A stretch of DNA of 64,000 bases from Bacteroidota bacterium (GTDB lineage: Bacteria > Bacteroidota > Bacteroidia > Cytophagales > Cyclobacteriaceae). The stretch spans positions 1 through 64,000 of the forward strand of contig CANIVF010000006.1 of NCBI GenBank assembly GCA_947470895.1. The letters are read 5' to 3'. The notes beneath the pieces were generated by a model. The model was not told the origin of the DNA. It ran no database searches and worked only from the letters and a program-made list of their open reading frames with translations. Both the position numbers and the translations under genes were made by a program. Of the stretch, positions 29,346 to 38,585 are shown in pieces. Within the stretch, counting starts at the first letter, position 1; the number at the start of each line of letters is the position of its first letter.

Positions 29346-29774
29346 ATGCCTACCATTCAACAACTTGTAAGAAAAGGAAGGAAGAAATTGACGTTTAAGT
29401 CAAAATCTCCAGCTCTCGATTCTTGCCCCCAGCGCAGGGGAGTATGTACACGTGTGTACACAACCACCCCTAAAAAGCCAAATTCAGCCATGAGAAAAGT
29501 GGCTCGTGTGCGCTTAACAAACCATAAAGAGGTGAATGCATATATCCCGGGTGAAGGCCACAACCTTCAGGAGCACTCTATTGTGCTTATCCGTGGTGGA
29601 AGGGTCAAAGACCTTCCTGGTGTGCGTTATCACATTGTTCGTGGTGCGTTGGATACATCAGGCGTTAGTGGCCGCCTTCAAAGCCGTTCAAAGTATGGTG
29701 CTAAAAGACCGAAAGCCGGTGCCGCTGCTAAAGGCGCTCCAGCTAAAGGTGCTCCAGCAAAAGGTAAAAAATAA
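29346..29774 (+). CDS. rpsL: 30S ribosomal protein S12
   Basis: 142 residues; decoding-centre protein. The blocks [20 protein letters not shown] and [14 protein letters not shown] carry the lysines mutated in streptomycin resistance, here in the sensitive form. The C-terminus is extended by an Ala/Gly/Pro/Lys tail with repeated GAPAK units, longer than in enterobacterial S12 (124 residues). Confidence 0.97.
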   Translation: MPTIQQLVRKGRKKLTFKSKSPALDSCPQRRGVCTRVYTTTPKKPNSAMRKVARVRLTNHKEVNAYIPGEGHNLQEHSIVLIRGGRVKDLPGVRYHIVRGALDTSGVSGRLQSRSKYGAKRPKAGAAAKGAPAKGAPAKGKK

Positions 29775-29785
29775 GTCAAAGAGCT

Positions 29786-30256
29786 ATGAGAAAGTCGAAA
29801 CCTAAAAAAAGATATTTACTCCCTGATCCTAAATTTGGTGATACCCTGGTAACCAAGTTTGTGAACTACATGATGGAGAGCGGTAAGAAAAGTGTTGCTT
29901 ACAATACCTTTTACGATGCTATCGCACAAGTAGAAAAGAAATTGGCTGGTGAGCCAGGATTGGAAGTTTGGAAGCGTGCTATGAACAATGTGATGCCCGC
30001 TGTGGAAGTTAAAAGCCGCAGAGTTGGTGGAGCAACTTTTCAGGTACCTGTTGAAATCCGCCCTGAGCGTAAAATCAATCTTTCAATCAAATGGCTGATT
30101 GACTACGCACGTGCTCGTGGTGAAAAAACTATGATGGATAAGTTAGCTGCAGAAATCATCGCCGCTTCAAAAGGTGAAGGTGCTGCCATTAAGAAAAAGG
30201 ATGACACTCACCGTATGGCTGAGGCGAATAAGGCATTTTCACATTTTAGATTTTAA
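29786..30256 (+). CDS. rpsG: 30S ribosomal protein S7
   Basis: 156 residues; nucleates assembly of the 30S head. [19 protein letters not shown] at the N-terminus, the [20 protein letters not shown] block and the C-terminal [16 protein letters not shown] are typical. Gap to rpsL 11 bp. Confidence 0.97.
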   Translation: MRKSKPKKRYLLPDPKFGDTLVTKFVNYMMESGKKSVAYNTFYDAIAQVEKKLAGEPGLEVWKRAMNNVMPAVEVKSRRVGGATFQVPVEIRPERKINLSIKWLIDYARARGEKTMMDKLAAEIIAASKGEGAAIKKKDDTHRMAEANKAFSHFRF

Positions 30257-30262
30257 TCCTAC

Positions 30263-32377
30263 ATGGCAAGAGATCTAAAATACACCAGAAACATTGGTAT
30301 TGCTGCACACATCGATGCCGGTAAGACCACAACTACGGAGCGTATCCTTTACTACGCTGGTGTAAGTCACAAAATTGGTGAGGTGCACGAAGGTGCAGCT
30401 ACCATGGACTGGATGGCACAAGAGCAAGAGCGTGGTATTACGATTACCTCTGCTGCGACTACCGTGAATTGGAAGTACCGTAAGAATGATTATCACGTTA
30501 ATATCATCGATACGCCTGGCCACGTTGATTTTACTGTTGAAGTAAACCGTTCTCTTCGTGTATTAGATGGTTTAGTTTTTCTGTTTAGTTCTGTGGATGG
30601 TGTTGAACCTCAATCAGAAACAAACTGGCGCCTTGCTGACAACTACAAAGTGGCTCGTATCGGTTTCGTTAATAAGATGGACCGATCGGGTGCTGACTTC
30701 TTAGGCGTATGCAAACAGGTGAAAGAGAAATTAGGAAGCAAGGCTGTTGCATTACAGTTGCCGATTGGTTCAGAAGATAACTTTAAAGGCGTTGTTGACT
30801 TGATTAACAACCGCGGAGTGATCTGGAATGAGCACGACAAAGGAATGACTTTTCAGGAGGTTCCTATTCCAGAAGATATGGTTGATGATGTAAGGGAGTA
30901 TCGTGAGAAACTTCTTGAAGCAGTTGCCGAATATGATGAGACTTTAATTGAGAAGTTTTTTGATGATCCAAGTTCGATATCAGAAGCTGAGATATTAACT
31001 GCCCTTCGTAAGGCGACAATCGATATGAAGATCGTTCCTATGGTATGTGGATCATCGTTTAAGAATAAAGGTGTTCAAACTCTGTTGGATTATGTGATGG
31101 AATTACTTCCCTCTCCTTTGGATAAAGACGTAATCATAGGAATCGATCCAGATACTGATGCTGAAATAGAAATTCGTCCTGACGAGAAAGAGCCTTTTGT
31201 TGGATTAGCATTTAAAATAGCCACTGATCCATTCGTAGGACGCTTATGTTTTGTTCGCGCCTATTCAGGTGTGTTGGATTCTGGCTCTTACATACATAAT
31301 ACGCGTTCTGGACAAAAAGAAAGAATTTCGAGAGTGTTCCAAATGCATGCGAATAAGCAAAATCAAATTGACCGACTTCCTGCCGGTGATATTGGTGCTG
31401 TTGTAGGCTTTAAAGATATTAAGACGGGAGATACATTATGTGATGAGAAGCGCCTGGTAGTACTAGAGTCTATGAATTTCCCTGAGCCGGTTATTGGTTA
31501 TGCTATCGAGCCTAAGAAGCAAGTGGATGCTGATAAGTTAGGTATGGCTATTTCTAAATTGGTAGAAGAAGATCCTACACTACGTGTTAATACTGATCAG
31601 GAAACAGGTCAGACTATTCTTCGCGGAATGGGTGAATTGCACCTTGAAATTATCATAGATCGTTTGAAGCGTGAATTCAAAGTCGAGATCAACCAAGGCG
31701 CACCACAGGTGGCTTACAAAGAATCGCTTACTAAATCAATTGAACATAAGGAGGTTTATAAGAAGCAGACTGGTGGTCGTGGTAAATTTGCTGATATCGT
31801 ATTTGAAATCGGACCACGTGAGCTTGGACCAGAAGATAAGCCGGGCCTAGAGTTTGTAAATGATATTGTGGGTGGTGTTATTCCTCGTGAGTTTATACCC
31901 GCTATTCAAAAAGGTTTCGAACAATCTATGTCGAATGGTCCTTTAGCGGGATATCCAATCGATTCAATGAAAGTTCGGTTGTTCCATGGATCATTCCACG
32001 ATGTTGACTCTGATGCATTATCATTTGAATTGGCTGCTCGTATAGGCTTTAGAGAATCAGCACGCAAGTGTGCCCCTCAGTTGCTTGAACCAATCATGGG
32101 TGTTGAAGTAATCTCTCCTGATGAGTACACAGGTTCTGTAACCGGTGACTTGAACAGAAGAAGAGGTATGATGAAGGGTATGGATACTCGGGGAGGAGCC
32201 CAGGTGATAAAGGCCGATGTTCCATTGTCAGAGTTGTTTGGATACGTAACGGATTTGAGAACAATCACTTCAGGACGTGCTTCAGCAACACTTACATTCT
32301 CTCATTATTCACCGGTTCCTAGGAACCTTGCCGATAAAGTAATTGTCGAAGTAAAAGGCGCTCTTGCCGCAAAATAA
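30263..32377 (+). CDS. fusA: Elongation factor G
   Basis: 704 residues; GTPase driving translocation. G1 AHIDAGKT (about residues 17-24) with ERILYY after it, G2 [12 protein letters not shown]3 DTPGHVDF, G4 NKMD; domain IV contains the [14 protein letters not shown] block. Starts 6 bp after rpsG. It is not followed by tuf, which lies about 16 kb upstream in this window. Confidence 0.98.
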   Translation: MARDLKYTRNIGIAAHIDAGKTTTTERILYYAGVSHKIGEVHEGAATMDWMAQEQERGITITSAATTVNWKYRKNDYHVNIIDTPGHVDFTVEVNRSLRVLDGLVFLFSSVDGVEPQSETNWRLADNYKVARIGFVNKMDRSGADFLGVCKQVKEKLGSKAVALQLPIGSEDNFKGVVDLINNRGVIWNEHDKGMTFQEVPIPEDMVDDVREYREKLLEAVAEYDETLIEKFFDDPSSISEAEILTALRKATIDMKIVPMVCGSSFKNKGVQTLLDYVMELLPSPLDKDVIIGIDPDTDAEIEIRPDEKEPFVGLAFKIATDPFVGRLCFVRAYSGVLDSGSYIHNTRSGQKERISRVFQMHANKQNQIDRLPAGDIGAVVGFKDIKTGDTLCDEKRLVVLESMNFPEPVIGYAIEPKKQVDADKLGMAISKLVEEDPTLRVNTDQETGQTILRGMGELHLEIIIDRLKREFKVEINQGAPQVAYKESLTKSIEHKEVYKKQTGGRGKFADIVFEIGPRELGPEDKPGLEFVNDIVGGVIPREFIPAIQKGFEQSMSNGPLAGYPIDSMKVRLFHGSFHDVDSDALSFELAARIGFRESARKCAPQLLEPIMGVEVISPDEYTGSVTGDLNRRRGMMKGMDTRGGAQVIKADVPLSELFGYVTDLRTITSGRASATLTFSHYSPVPRNLADKVIVEVKGALAAK

Positions 32378-32399
32378 ATATCTAAAAGACGTTTAGATT

Positions 32400-32705
32400 A
32401 TGAACCAGAAAATCAGAATTAAACTTAAGTCTTACGATCATAATTTGGTTGATAAGTCATCTGAAAAAATTGTGCGTGCAGTGAAGGCTACAGGCGCTGT
32501 AGTAAGTGGTCCTATACCGCTTCCTACTGAAAAGGAAAAATTTACTGTGCTACGCTCACCGCACGTAAATAAAAAATCACGTGAGCAATTTCAACTATGT
32601 ACTTACAAGCGTCTCGTTGATATCTATTCTAACAGCGCAAAGACGGTTGATGCGCTGATGAAGTTAGAACTTCCTAGTGGCGTTGATGTTGAGATTAAGG
32701 TATAG
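32400..32705 (+). CDS. rpsJ: 30S ribosomal protein S10
   Basis: 101 residues; also the NusE partner of NusB/Nus[22 protein letters not shown] and [26 protein letters not shown] (core [16 protein letters not shown]) are diagnostic. It is the last gene of the str operon here: a terminator follows, and rplC-rplD are not present. Confidence 0.97.
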   Translation: MNQKIRIKLKSYDHNLVDKSSEKIVRAVKATGAVVSGPIPLPTEKEKFTVLRSPHVNKKSREQFQLCTYKRLVDIYSNSAKTVDALMKLELPSGVDVEIKV

Positions 32706-32726
32706 TAAAAGCCAGTACTTTTGTTC

Positions 32727-32760
32727 AAAAAAAAACACCACTAATTCTGGTGTTTTTTTA
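32727..32760 (+). terminator. str operon terminator after rpsJ
   Basis: AAAAAACACCA (32730-32740), loop CTAATTC, TGGTGTTTTTT (32748-32758): an 11-bp stem followed by T, suited to both directions. Ends the rpsL-rpsG-fusA-rpsJ transcript. Confidence 0.9.
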
Positions 32761-32793
32761 TTTACGGATAGCTTGTAATTCACAGGAACCTTA

Positions 32794-32801
32794 TATTTTT
32801 G
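32794..32801 (+). promoter_or_regulatory. Promoter -7 element of the TonB receptor gene
   Basis: TATTTTTG matches TAnnTTTG; CTTG at 32772-32775 is a near -33 element at 18 bp. The ATG follows 42 bp downstream. Confidence 0.65.
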
Positions 32802-32843
32802 CAATAGTATAGTTAATCCATAGACTTTATAAATTAATACGTT

Positions 32844-35396
32844 ATGAAAATTATAATACGATTATTTTTTCTAATCCTGATATCAAATATGGCATTTTCC
32901 CAAAGCGTGGTAATAGGAGTGATAAAGGATTCTGAGGGTTTTCCGGTGGAGGCCGCCACCGTAGTAATTAAGGGCACGAATACCTATGCTGTCACAGATG
33001 ACAAAGGACAATTCAGCCTTAATGCCAATGAGAAGTTGCCATTTATTATTCGGATTAGCTCGGTAGGTTTTAAGCCTCAGGATTTCCAGATCATCGAACT
33101 ATCTGGTCAGTCGTTGGACATAACACTTATCAATGACAATGAATTAGAAGAAGTAGTTGTTACTGCCAGAAGGCGCAGCGAAACAGCACAAGAAGTACCA
33201 ATCCCAATTACTGTCGTTGATGGTGCCCTCATTAACCAGGCCGGTGCTTTCAATGTAAACCGTGTGAAAGAACTTATTCCATCCGTTCAACTTTATTCAT
33301 CCAACCCAAGAAACACTGGAATCAATATCCGCGGCCTTGGCTCCCCATTTGGACTCACTAACGATGGTCTTGACCCTGGTGTAGGTTTCTATGTGGATGG
33401 AGTTTATTACGCCCGACCAGCTGCTGCCACTTTTGATTTTATCGATATTGATCAGATTGAAGTATCTCGTGGCCCGCAGGGAACATTGTTTGGTAAGAAT
33501 ACCACCGCTGGAGCCATTAACATCACCACACGCAAAGCGAGTTTTAAACCTGGTGCCGACTTTGAACTTAGCTATGGAAACTATGGATATATTCAGGCAA
33601 AGACTTCAATTACGGGTCCATTAAGTGAAAAATTTGCTGCACGAGTCTCCTTCTCGGGTTCGCAACGGGATGGCGTAATAGAGAATGTTAGAACAGGAAA
33701 GTACATTAATGATATTAATAACATAGGAGGCCGGGCTCAACTGTTGTTTGTACCATCCGAAAACACCTCTGTTACTTTGTCCGTTGATGCTTCCAGTCAA
33801 CATCCTGATGGTTATGCACAGGTAGTTGCCGGTGTGGTTCAGACGAAGCGTGCAGCCTATCGTCAATTTAATGCGATCATTGCCGATTTTAATTATGCAC
33901 TCCCCAGTGATAATGCCTTCGACAGGAAAATTGATCATGATACACCCTGGCAATCGGGTAATGAATTGGGCGGTGCATCGCTCAATATTGATACAAAAGT
34001 AGGACCCGGTACACTAACATCAACCACCGCATGGCGTTATTGGAATTGGGATCCATCCAATGACAGGGACTTCACTGGATTGCAAGCACTGGCAAAGTCT
34101 CAAAATCCTGCGAAGCATCAGAATTGGTCTCAAGAAGTGCGCTATGCAGGAGAATTTTCTTCACGTTTGAGTGGGGTAATTGGTTTATTCTATATAGACC
34201 AGGAAGTAAAAATTAATGGTACAGAGGAATCGGGAAATGCTCAGTGGCGATTTTCGCAGAGTTCAACCAGCGCATTATGGAAAACACCTAGCCTTTTTGA
34301 GGGATATGGAATCAATACAAATGCTTCTATCAAATCCTCCAGTGCGGCAATCTTCGCCAATGTAGATTGGAAGATTACGGAAGCTCTTCACGTCTTGCCG
34401 GGTATTCGTTTCAACTACGACAAGAAGGATGTAGTATATGATCGTAAAACATATGGAGGTTTGCAAACAACAGATCCTGCGTTGATTGCCCTGAAGAGAC
34501 TTGTTTATACAGATCAATCCTATGTTTCGGATGCCGAGGAGAATAACCTGACTTATAATTTTACTTTAGCCTATAAGGCAAACAATCGCATCAACGCGTA
34601 TGCAACTTATTCAACCAGTTTCAAACCAGTAGGTGTAAATGTGGCTGGTCTTACAACCATTAACGGTCAACCAGCAACAGATCTGGCGGTTATAAAGCCT
34701 GAGTATGTGAAGCACATCGAATTTGGAGTGAAGACTTCACCTACAAAGAAAAGCACAACGAATCTAACGTTTTTTAATACTGACATTGATGACTATCAAA
34801 CGAATGTTCAATCTCCAGAGCTTGGAGTCAATCGGGGCTACATAGCCAATGCTGAGAAAGTAAACGTTCGTGGTGCAGAGCTCGATGTGAATATTAAGGC
34901 GAATAAGTATTTTAACATCTATGGAGCTTTAACCTATACGGATGGCAAATATGTTACGTTTACCAATGCTCCACTTCCATTGGAAGAAACTGGATTAACA
35001 GTAGATGGTGTGCAGGTGGCATTCAAAGATGTCTCAGGTGAGCGACTACCCGGTATTTCCAAATGGGCAGGATCACTGGGTGGTGAATTCAACACTGATG
35101 GAAACTTTCTCCGACAGAAGGGTAAGTTCTTCATTGCTATTGATACGTACTGTCGTTCAGAATTTTCCTCAAGCCCATCTCCTTCAGCATTTCTGAATAT
35201 CGATGGCTACGCTTTACTAAATGCAAGAACAGGCTTTCGTATATCGAGCGGAACATCAATATCGATATGGGCACGCAACCTCCTTAACAAGAATTATTAT
35301 GAGCAGTTATTACCCGCGGGAGGTAATGCCGGCCACTATGCAGGAGTTCTTGGTGACCCAAGAACATTTGGAATAACATTTCGCTACGGTTATTAA
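32844..35396 (+). CDS. TonB-dependent outer-membrane receptor
   Basis: 850 residues: signal peptide (about 1-19), CarboxypepD_reg-like domain (~22-105, ending ELEEVVVTARRR, a TonB-box-like segment), plug domain (~110-235, INIRGLG, GVGFYVDGVYYARP, EVSRGPQGTLFGKNTTAG) and a 22-strand-type barrel ending in the C-terminal aromatic residue Tyr (GITFRYGY). The plug is of the FyuA/FecA-like siderophore or small-solute type rather than the SusC type, and no susD follows. The TauE exporter 67 bp downstream may share the operon. The substrate is unknown. Confidence 0.92.
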   Translation: MKIIIRLFFLILISNMAFSQSVVIGVIKDSEGFPVEAATVVIKGTNTYAVTDDKGQFSLNANEKLPFIIRISSVGFKPQDFQIIELSGQSLDITLINDNELEEVVVTARRRSETAQEVPIPITVVDGALINQAGAFNVNRVKELIPSVQLYSSNPRNTGINIRGLGSPFGLTNDGLDPGVGFYVDGVYYARPAAATFDFIDIDQIEVSRGPQGTLFGKNTTAGAINITTRKASFKPGADFELSYGNYGYIQAKTSITGPLSEKFAARVSFSGSQRDGVIENVRTGKYINDINNIGGRAQLLFVPSENTSVTLSVDASSQHPDGYAQVVAGVVQTKRAAYRQFNAIIADFNYALPSDNAFDRKIDHDTPWQSGNELGGASLNIDTKVGPGTLTSTTAWRYWNWDPSNDRDFTGLQALAKSQNPAKHQNWSQEVRYAGEFSSRLSGVIGLFYIDQEVKINGTEESGNAQWRFSQSSTSALWKTPSLFEGYGINTNASIKSSSAAIFANVDWKITEALHVLPGIRFNYDKKDVVYDRKTYGGLQTTDPALIALKRLVYTDQSYVSDAEENNLTYNFTLAYKANNRINAYATYSTSFKPVGVNVAGLTTINGQPATDLAVIKPEYVKHIEFGVKTSPTKKSTTNLTFFNTDIDDYQTNVQSPELGVNRGYIANAEKVNVRGAELDVNIKANKYFNIYGALTYTDGKYVTFTNAPLPLEETGLTVDGVQVAFKDVSGERLPGISKWAGSLGGEFNTDGNFLRQKGKFFIAIDTYCRSEFSSSPSPSAFLNIDGYALLNARTGFRISSGTSISIWARNLLNKNYYEQLLPAGGNAGHYAGVLGDPRTFGITFRYGY

Positions 35397-35463
35397 TTTC
35401 GTGGATGAGATTGGGAATCTTAAATTCGTGCTGGAGTAGGGTTTATTATTTTTAATTGATGAA

Positions 35464-36396
35464 ATGAGACCAGAATTAATAGAAGAAGATAAACCGACCT
35501 ATGATGAAATTCAGGAACCTGTTGAGCAGCGCAGCAGACCGAGACACATTTGGGTTTTATTGGGGGTTGTTGCTTCAATTGCTATTATCCTGTTGGTCTT
35601 TTTTGGTGCCGATATATTGACATCCTATGATTGGAGTTCACTTATTGGCCCCGAATTTCTTTTGTTTGTTCTGGGAGGGTTCATTGCACAGATGATTGAC
35701 GGCTCTTTAGGAATGGCTTATGGTGTAAGTGCGTCTTCTTTTCTTTTATCTTTTGGAATTAGTCCGGCCGCTTCAAGTGCGAGTGTACACACGGCTGAGA
35801 TTTTTACCAGTGGTGTTTCGGGACTCACGCATCTGAAGTTTCAAAATGTAAATAAGAAGCTATTCAAAAGTCTTTTGATTCCGGGCATGTTAGGAGCTGT
35901 AGCAGGTGCCTATATTTTATATTCTCTTGAAGAGTACAATTATATCATCAGACCGCTGGTGGCACTCTATACACTTAGTCTTGGATTGGCAATTATCCGG
36001 AAGGCCATACTGCAAACTCCCAAGCGCAGGAAGACGAAGAATGTTCCAGCGCTGGCATCTTTCGGAGGGTTTATGGATTCTATTGGAGGTGGAGGGTGGG
36101 GTCCGATCGTAACTACAACATTGATTGCCCGGGGCAGACATCCCCGATATACTGTTGGTTCTGTAAACCTTGCCGAGTTTTTTGTTTCACTGGCAAGTTC
36201 GCTTACTTTTTTTGCTACCATTGGACTAAGTCATGTACAGATCATTGCAGGCTTAATTATTGGTGGTATCATCGCGGCACCCATTGCCGCTCATCTTACC
36301 CGAAAATTACCACTCAAACGGATGATGATTCTTGTGGGAATTGTTGTGATTTTGGTGAGCATAAGACTTTTGCTTAAGTCTCTACCATTTTTTTGA
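35464..36396 (+). CDS. TauE/SafE family sulfite/anion exporter
   Basis: 310 residues, about 8 membrane helices after a charged ~35-residue cytoplasmic N-terminus. The repeated motifs GGFIAQMIDGSLGMAYGVSA and GGFMDSIGGGGWGPIVTTTL are the TauE/SafE (DUF81) signature. Members export sulfite, sulfoacetate or related organosulfur anions. With the preceding TonB receptor it may form a small uptake/efflux unit, but the substrate link is inference. Confidence 0.88.
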   Translation: MRPELIEEDKPTYDEIQEPVEQRSRPRHIWVLLGVVASIAIILLVFFGADILTSYDWSSLIGPEFLLFVLGGFIAQMIDGSLGMAYGVSASSFLLSFGISPAASSASVHTAEIFTSGVSGLTHLKFQNVNKKLFKSLLIPGMLGAVAGAYILYSLEEYNYIIRPLVALYTLSLGLAIIRKAILQTPKRRKTKNVPALASFGGFMDSIGGGGWGPIVTTTLIARGRHPRYTVGSVNLAEFFVSLASSLTFFATIGLSHVQIIAGLIIGGIIAAPIAAHLTRKLPLKRMMILVGIVVILVSIRLLLKSLPFF

Positions 36397-36457
36397 TTAA
36401 GCTGTTCGATCTTTTTCGATTACTATTTTAGACTAACTTCGTGCTCTCATAAATGAT

Positions 36458-36961
36458 ATGGCTCTTCTCGAAAAAAAGTTAACAGTTAAAAAGTCTTCCC
36501 TGCCCGGGGCAGGTAAAGGTTTATTCACAAAAGTATTTGTTCCCAAAGGCACCCGAATAGTCGAATACAAGGGACAAATTGTTACCTGGAAGGAAATCGA
36601 AAAGATGGCGGATGATCGCAATGGTTACGTTTTCTTTTTTAATAACAAGCATTGCATTGATGCCTGGAAGACAAAAAAAGGGGTGGCTCATTTTGCCAAT
36701 GATGCACGCGGCATTGTTCGGGTAGATGGAGTGAAGAACAATTCGGAATATGTTACTGAGAAAAAGCGCTGCTTTATTGAAGCATCAAAGGATATTCCAG
36801 CAGGCTCAGAAATTCTGGTAGGGTATGGTGCTGAATATTGGCAAGTGATCCGTTACAATATCAAGTTAGAACAAAAGAATAGAGAGAAAGCAGGTAAGAA
36901 GGTTTCTAAAAAAGATGAATTGCCTCATCATCGAGCGTCCCGGAAAACAAACAAGAAGTAA
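36458..36961 (+). CDS. SET domain-containing protein (putative lysine methyltransferase)
   Basis: 167 residues. The SET fold is recognisable: LPGAGKGLFTKVFVPKGTRI at the N-terminus, VEYKGQIV, the central cofactor/substrate segment HFANDARG with NNSEYV, and the closing PAGSEILVGYGAEYW. SET enzymes transfer methyl from S-adenosylmethionine to protein lysines; bacterial substrates are mostly unknown. The canonical NHSCxPN block is altered here. The tail (~140-167) is very basic and could bind nucleic acid. A weak promoter -7 element TAACTTCG is at 36434-36441. Confidence 0.85.
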   Translation: MALLEKKLTVKKSSLPGAGKGLFTKVFVPKGTRIVEYKGQIVTWKEIEKMADDRNGYVFFFNNKHCIDAWKTKKGVAHFANDARGIVRVDGVKNNSEYVTEKKRCFIEASKDIPAGSEILVGYGAEYWQVIRYNIKLEQKNREKAGKKVSKKDELPHHRASRKTNKK

Positions 36962-36969
36962 AGCTCCGC

Positions 36970-37434
36970 TCACTTTTTTTTCAGTTCAGATTTCGCTTTT
37001 TCAATAGACTCGCTCATCAATTCTTTAACCTTTCTGATTTCTTCCATTTCTGATTCAAGGTATTCGCGTGCTTTTTCCTGATCAACAGAATCAGCCAGCG
37101 GATCAAACTCATGAATGCGGTGCATCCAATTCATCATGGAATTGTTCGCTGAATCAAGTGTATAGATCATATTTTCCAATTCTTGCTTTCGGTCAGGCAC
37201 GATGTCAGTTGAGTTTGCCAATGTTTCTTGCAATTCTCTTTTCAGCTTCATGATATCATCCATTTTTGGCATCACCTCATCATGAATATCCATCATCTGA
37301 TTATAAAGTGCCTGATTAGGTCCTTCTTCTTGAGTTTGATCTGAGTCATGATTCATTGTGGAATGGTCAGCGGATTGGGTGCAGCTGAACATAGAAAACA
37401 TGACCAGCAGAGCTATTAATTGAAGCGATTTCAT
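36970..37434 (-). CDS. Small coiled-coil lipoprotein
   Basis: 154 residues with a lipoprotein signal (MKSLQLIALLVMFSMFSC, Cys about residue 18), then a Ser/Asp-rich linker and a helical charged body (~45-154) likely to form coiled coils. No family is recognised with certainty. Convergent with the SET gene, 8 bp apart. Confidence 0.75.
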   Translation of the reverse strand: MKSLQLIALLVMFSMFSCTQSADHSTMNHDSDQTQEEGPNQALYNQMMDIHDEVMPKMDDIMKLKRELQETLANSTDIVPDRKQELENMIYTLDSANNSMMNWMHRIHEFDPLADSVDQEKAREYLESEMEEIRKVKELMSESIEKAKSELKKK

Positions 37435-37536
37435 AAATGTCTTAATTCGTTTAGTAAAGGTACATCAATTCATATAAGCCACCAATACTACTAACAAGGG
37501 TTAGTTAAGAGTCAAATATTAGAAAATTTTTGAATG

Positions 37537-37544
37537 TATTTTTG
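37537..37544 (+). promoter_or_regulatory. Promoter -7 element of the aromatic operon
   Basis: TATTTTTG matches TAnnTTTG; a clear TTTG -33 element is not seen. The start would be near 37551, about 40 bp before the leader-peptide ATG, giving a leader RNA of about 190 nt before the first enzyme gene. Confidence 0.65.
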
Positions 37545-37589
37545 CAGAAACGATTTTTTTCGTCTTTCTTTCGAAAAGTTATTAAGCAT

Positions 37590-37667
37590 ATGAACAGCAG
37601 CCGATTTTATTTCTTTTACTTTTTTTATCAATCCTCAGCGGGACTTGAAAGAGAATCGGTTTGTTAA
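37590..37667 (+). CDS. Phe/Tyr leader peptide of the aromatic amino acid operon
   Basis: ATG at 37590 to TAA at 37665-37667 encodes 25 residues beginning MNSSR followed by F-Y-F-F-Y-F-F-Y (residues 6-13), then QSSAGLERESVC. Eight aromatic codons in a row (five Phe, three Tyr) immediately before a terminator and the prephenate dehydratase gene are the hallmark of ribosome-mediated attenuation: low charged tRNA-Phe or tRNA-Tyr stalls the ribosome. It is too short for automatic gene calling. That it is translated is inferred. Confidence 0.88.
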   Translation: MNSSRFYFFYFFYQSSAGLERESVC

Positions 37668-37718
37668 ACGATAAAACAAAGAAACTCAAAAAAGTCCCGG
37701 TGAAGCCGGGACTTTTTT
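37639..37718 (+). terminator. Attenuator: 13-bp terminator with competing antiterminator arm
   Basis: Terminator: AAAAAAGTCCCGG (37688-37700), loop TGAAG, CCGGGACTTTTTT (37706-37718). A perfect complement of the terminator's left arm, CGGGACTT at 37639-37646, lies inside the leader-peptide gene (codons 17-19) and can pair with AAGTCCCG at 37692-37699, blocking the terminator. A ribosome stalled on the Phe/Tyr codons (37605-37628) leaves that arm free; a ribosome moving on covers it. The mechanism is inferred from this geometry; the pairings are seen directly. Confidence 0.88.
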
Positions 37719-37742
37719 ATTTAAGAGCACTTTTGAAATGTT

Positions 37743-38585
37743 ATGAGTAAAAAGAATAAGTTAAAAATTGCCATCCAGGGTATCGCTACCAGTTTTCATG
37801 AAGTAGCGGCATTCACCTATTTTCAACAACCTGTTGCCACTATTGAGTGTCTTTCATTTCATGCCTTGTGCGAATCGTTGAAAAGTGGAGAAGCTGATTT
37901 TGCCGTGATGGCCATTGAGAACTCTATTGCAGGCAGCATACTTCCAAATTATTTCCTCCTTCAGGAGTACCACTTCTCCATCGTTGGTGAAATCTATTTG
38001 CCTATACACATGCACCTATTGGTATTGCCTGGGGTGGCATTAAAAGACATTAAGAATATCGAGTCGCACCCTATGGCAATTCGTCAGTGTTCCGATTTCT
38101 TATATAAACTGAAGGGTGTTCAGATTATGGAAAGTGACGATACCGCAGTTTCTGCCCGAAAGGTTAAGGAAGGTAAATTAAAGAATACAGCTGCGATTGC
38201 CAACGAATATGCAGCCAAAAAATTTGGATTGAATATTCTGGAGAAGCGAATAGAAACACATAAAAAGAATTTTACCCGATTTCTTATTCTCACCCGCAAG
38301 ACAAACACTTCAATAGACAGCAATAAAGCTTCTATTTCTTTTGAAGTAGCCAATGAAGTGGGAAGTCTTGGTGATGCCTTGATGACGTTGAAAAATAATG
38401 TGATCAACCTGACTAAGATTCAATCCATTCCCATCATAGGAAAACCAAATGAATATTCCATTCATATTGATGTGGAGTGGAAAAAAAGGAAGAGTTATGA
38501 TGTAGCCATACAGCAATTGCTACGTCAGGTGCGCAACCTGAATATTTTAGGAGAGTATAAGAAAGCGAAAATCGAATACAGATGA
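37743..38585 (+). CDS. pheA: Prephenate dehydratase
   Basis: 280 residues; converts prephenate to phenylpyruvate, the last committed step to phenylalanine. The periplasmic-binding-like catalytic lobes run ~8-185, with the conserved FAVMAIENSIAGSI and the catalytic FTRF block (KKNFTRFLIL); the C-terminal ACT domain (~200-280, FEVANEVGSLGDALMTL) usually binds phenylalanine for feedback inhibition. No chorismate mutase domain is fused here, since it is carried by the DAHP synthase in the same operon. First gene after the attenuator. Confidence 0.93.
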   Translation: MSKKNKLKIAIQGIATSFHEVAAFTYFQQPVATIECLSFHALCESLKSGEADFAVMAIENSIAGSILPNYFLLQEYHFSIVGEIYLPIHMHLLVLPGVALKDIKNIESHPMAIRQCSDFLYKLKGVQIMESDDTAVSARKVKEGKLKNTAAIANEYAAKKFGLNILEKRIETHKKNFTRFLILTRKTNTSIDSNKASISFEVANEVGSLGDALMTLKNNVINLTKIQSIPIIGKPNEYSIHIDVEWKKRKSYDVAIQQLLRQVRNLNILGEYKKAKIEYR

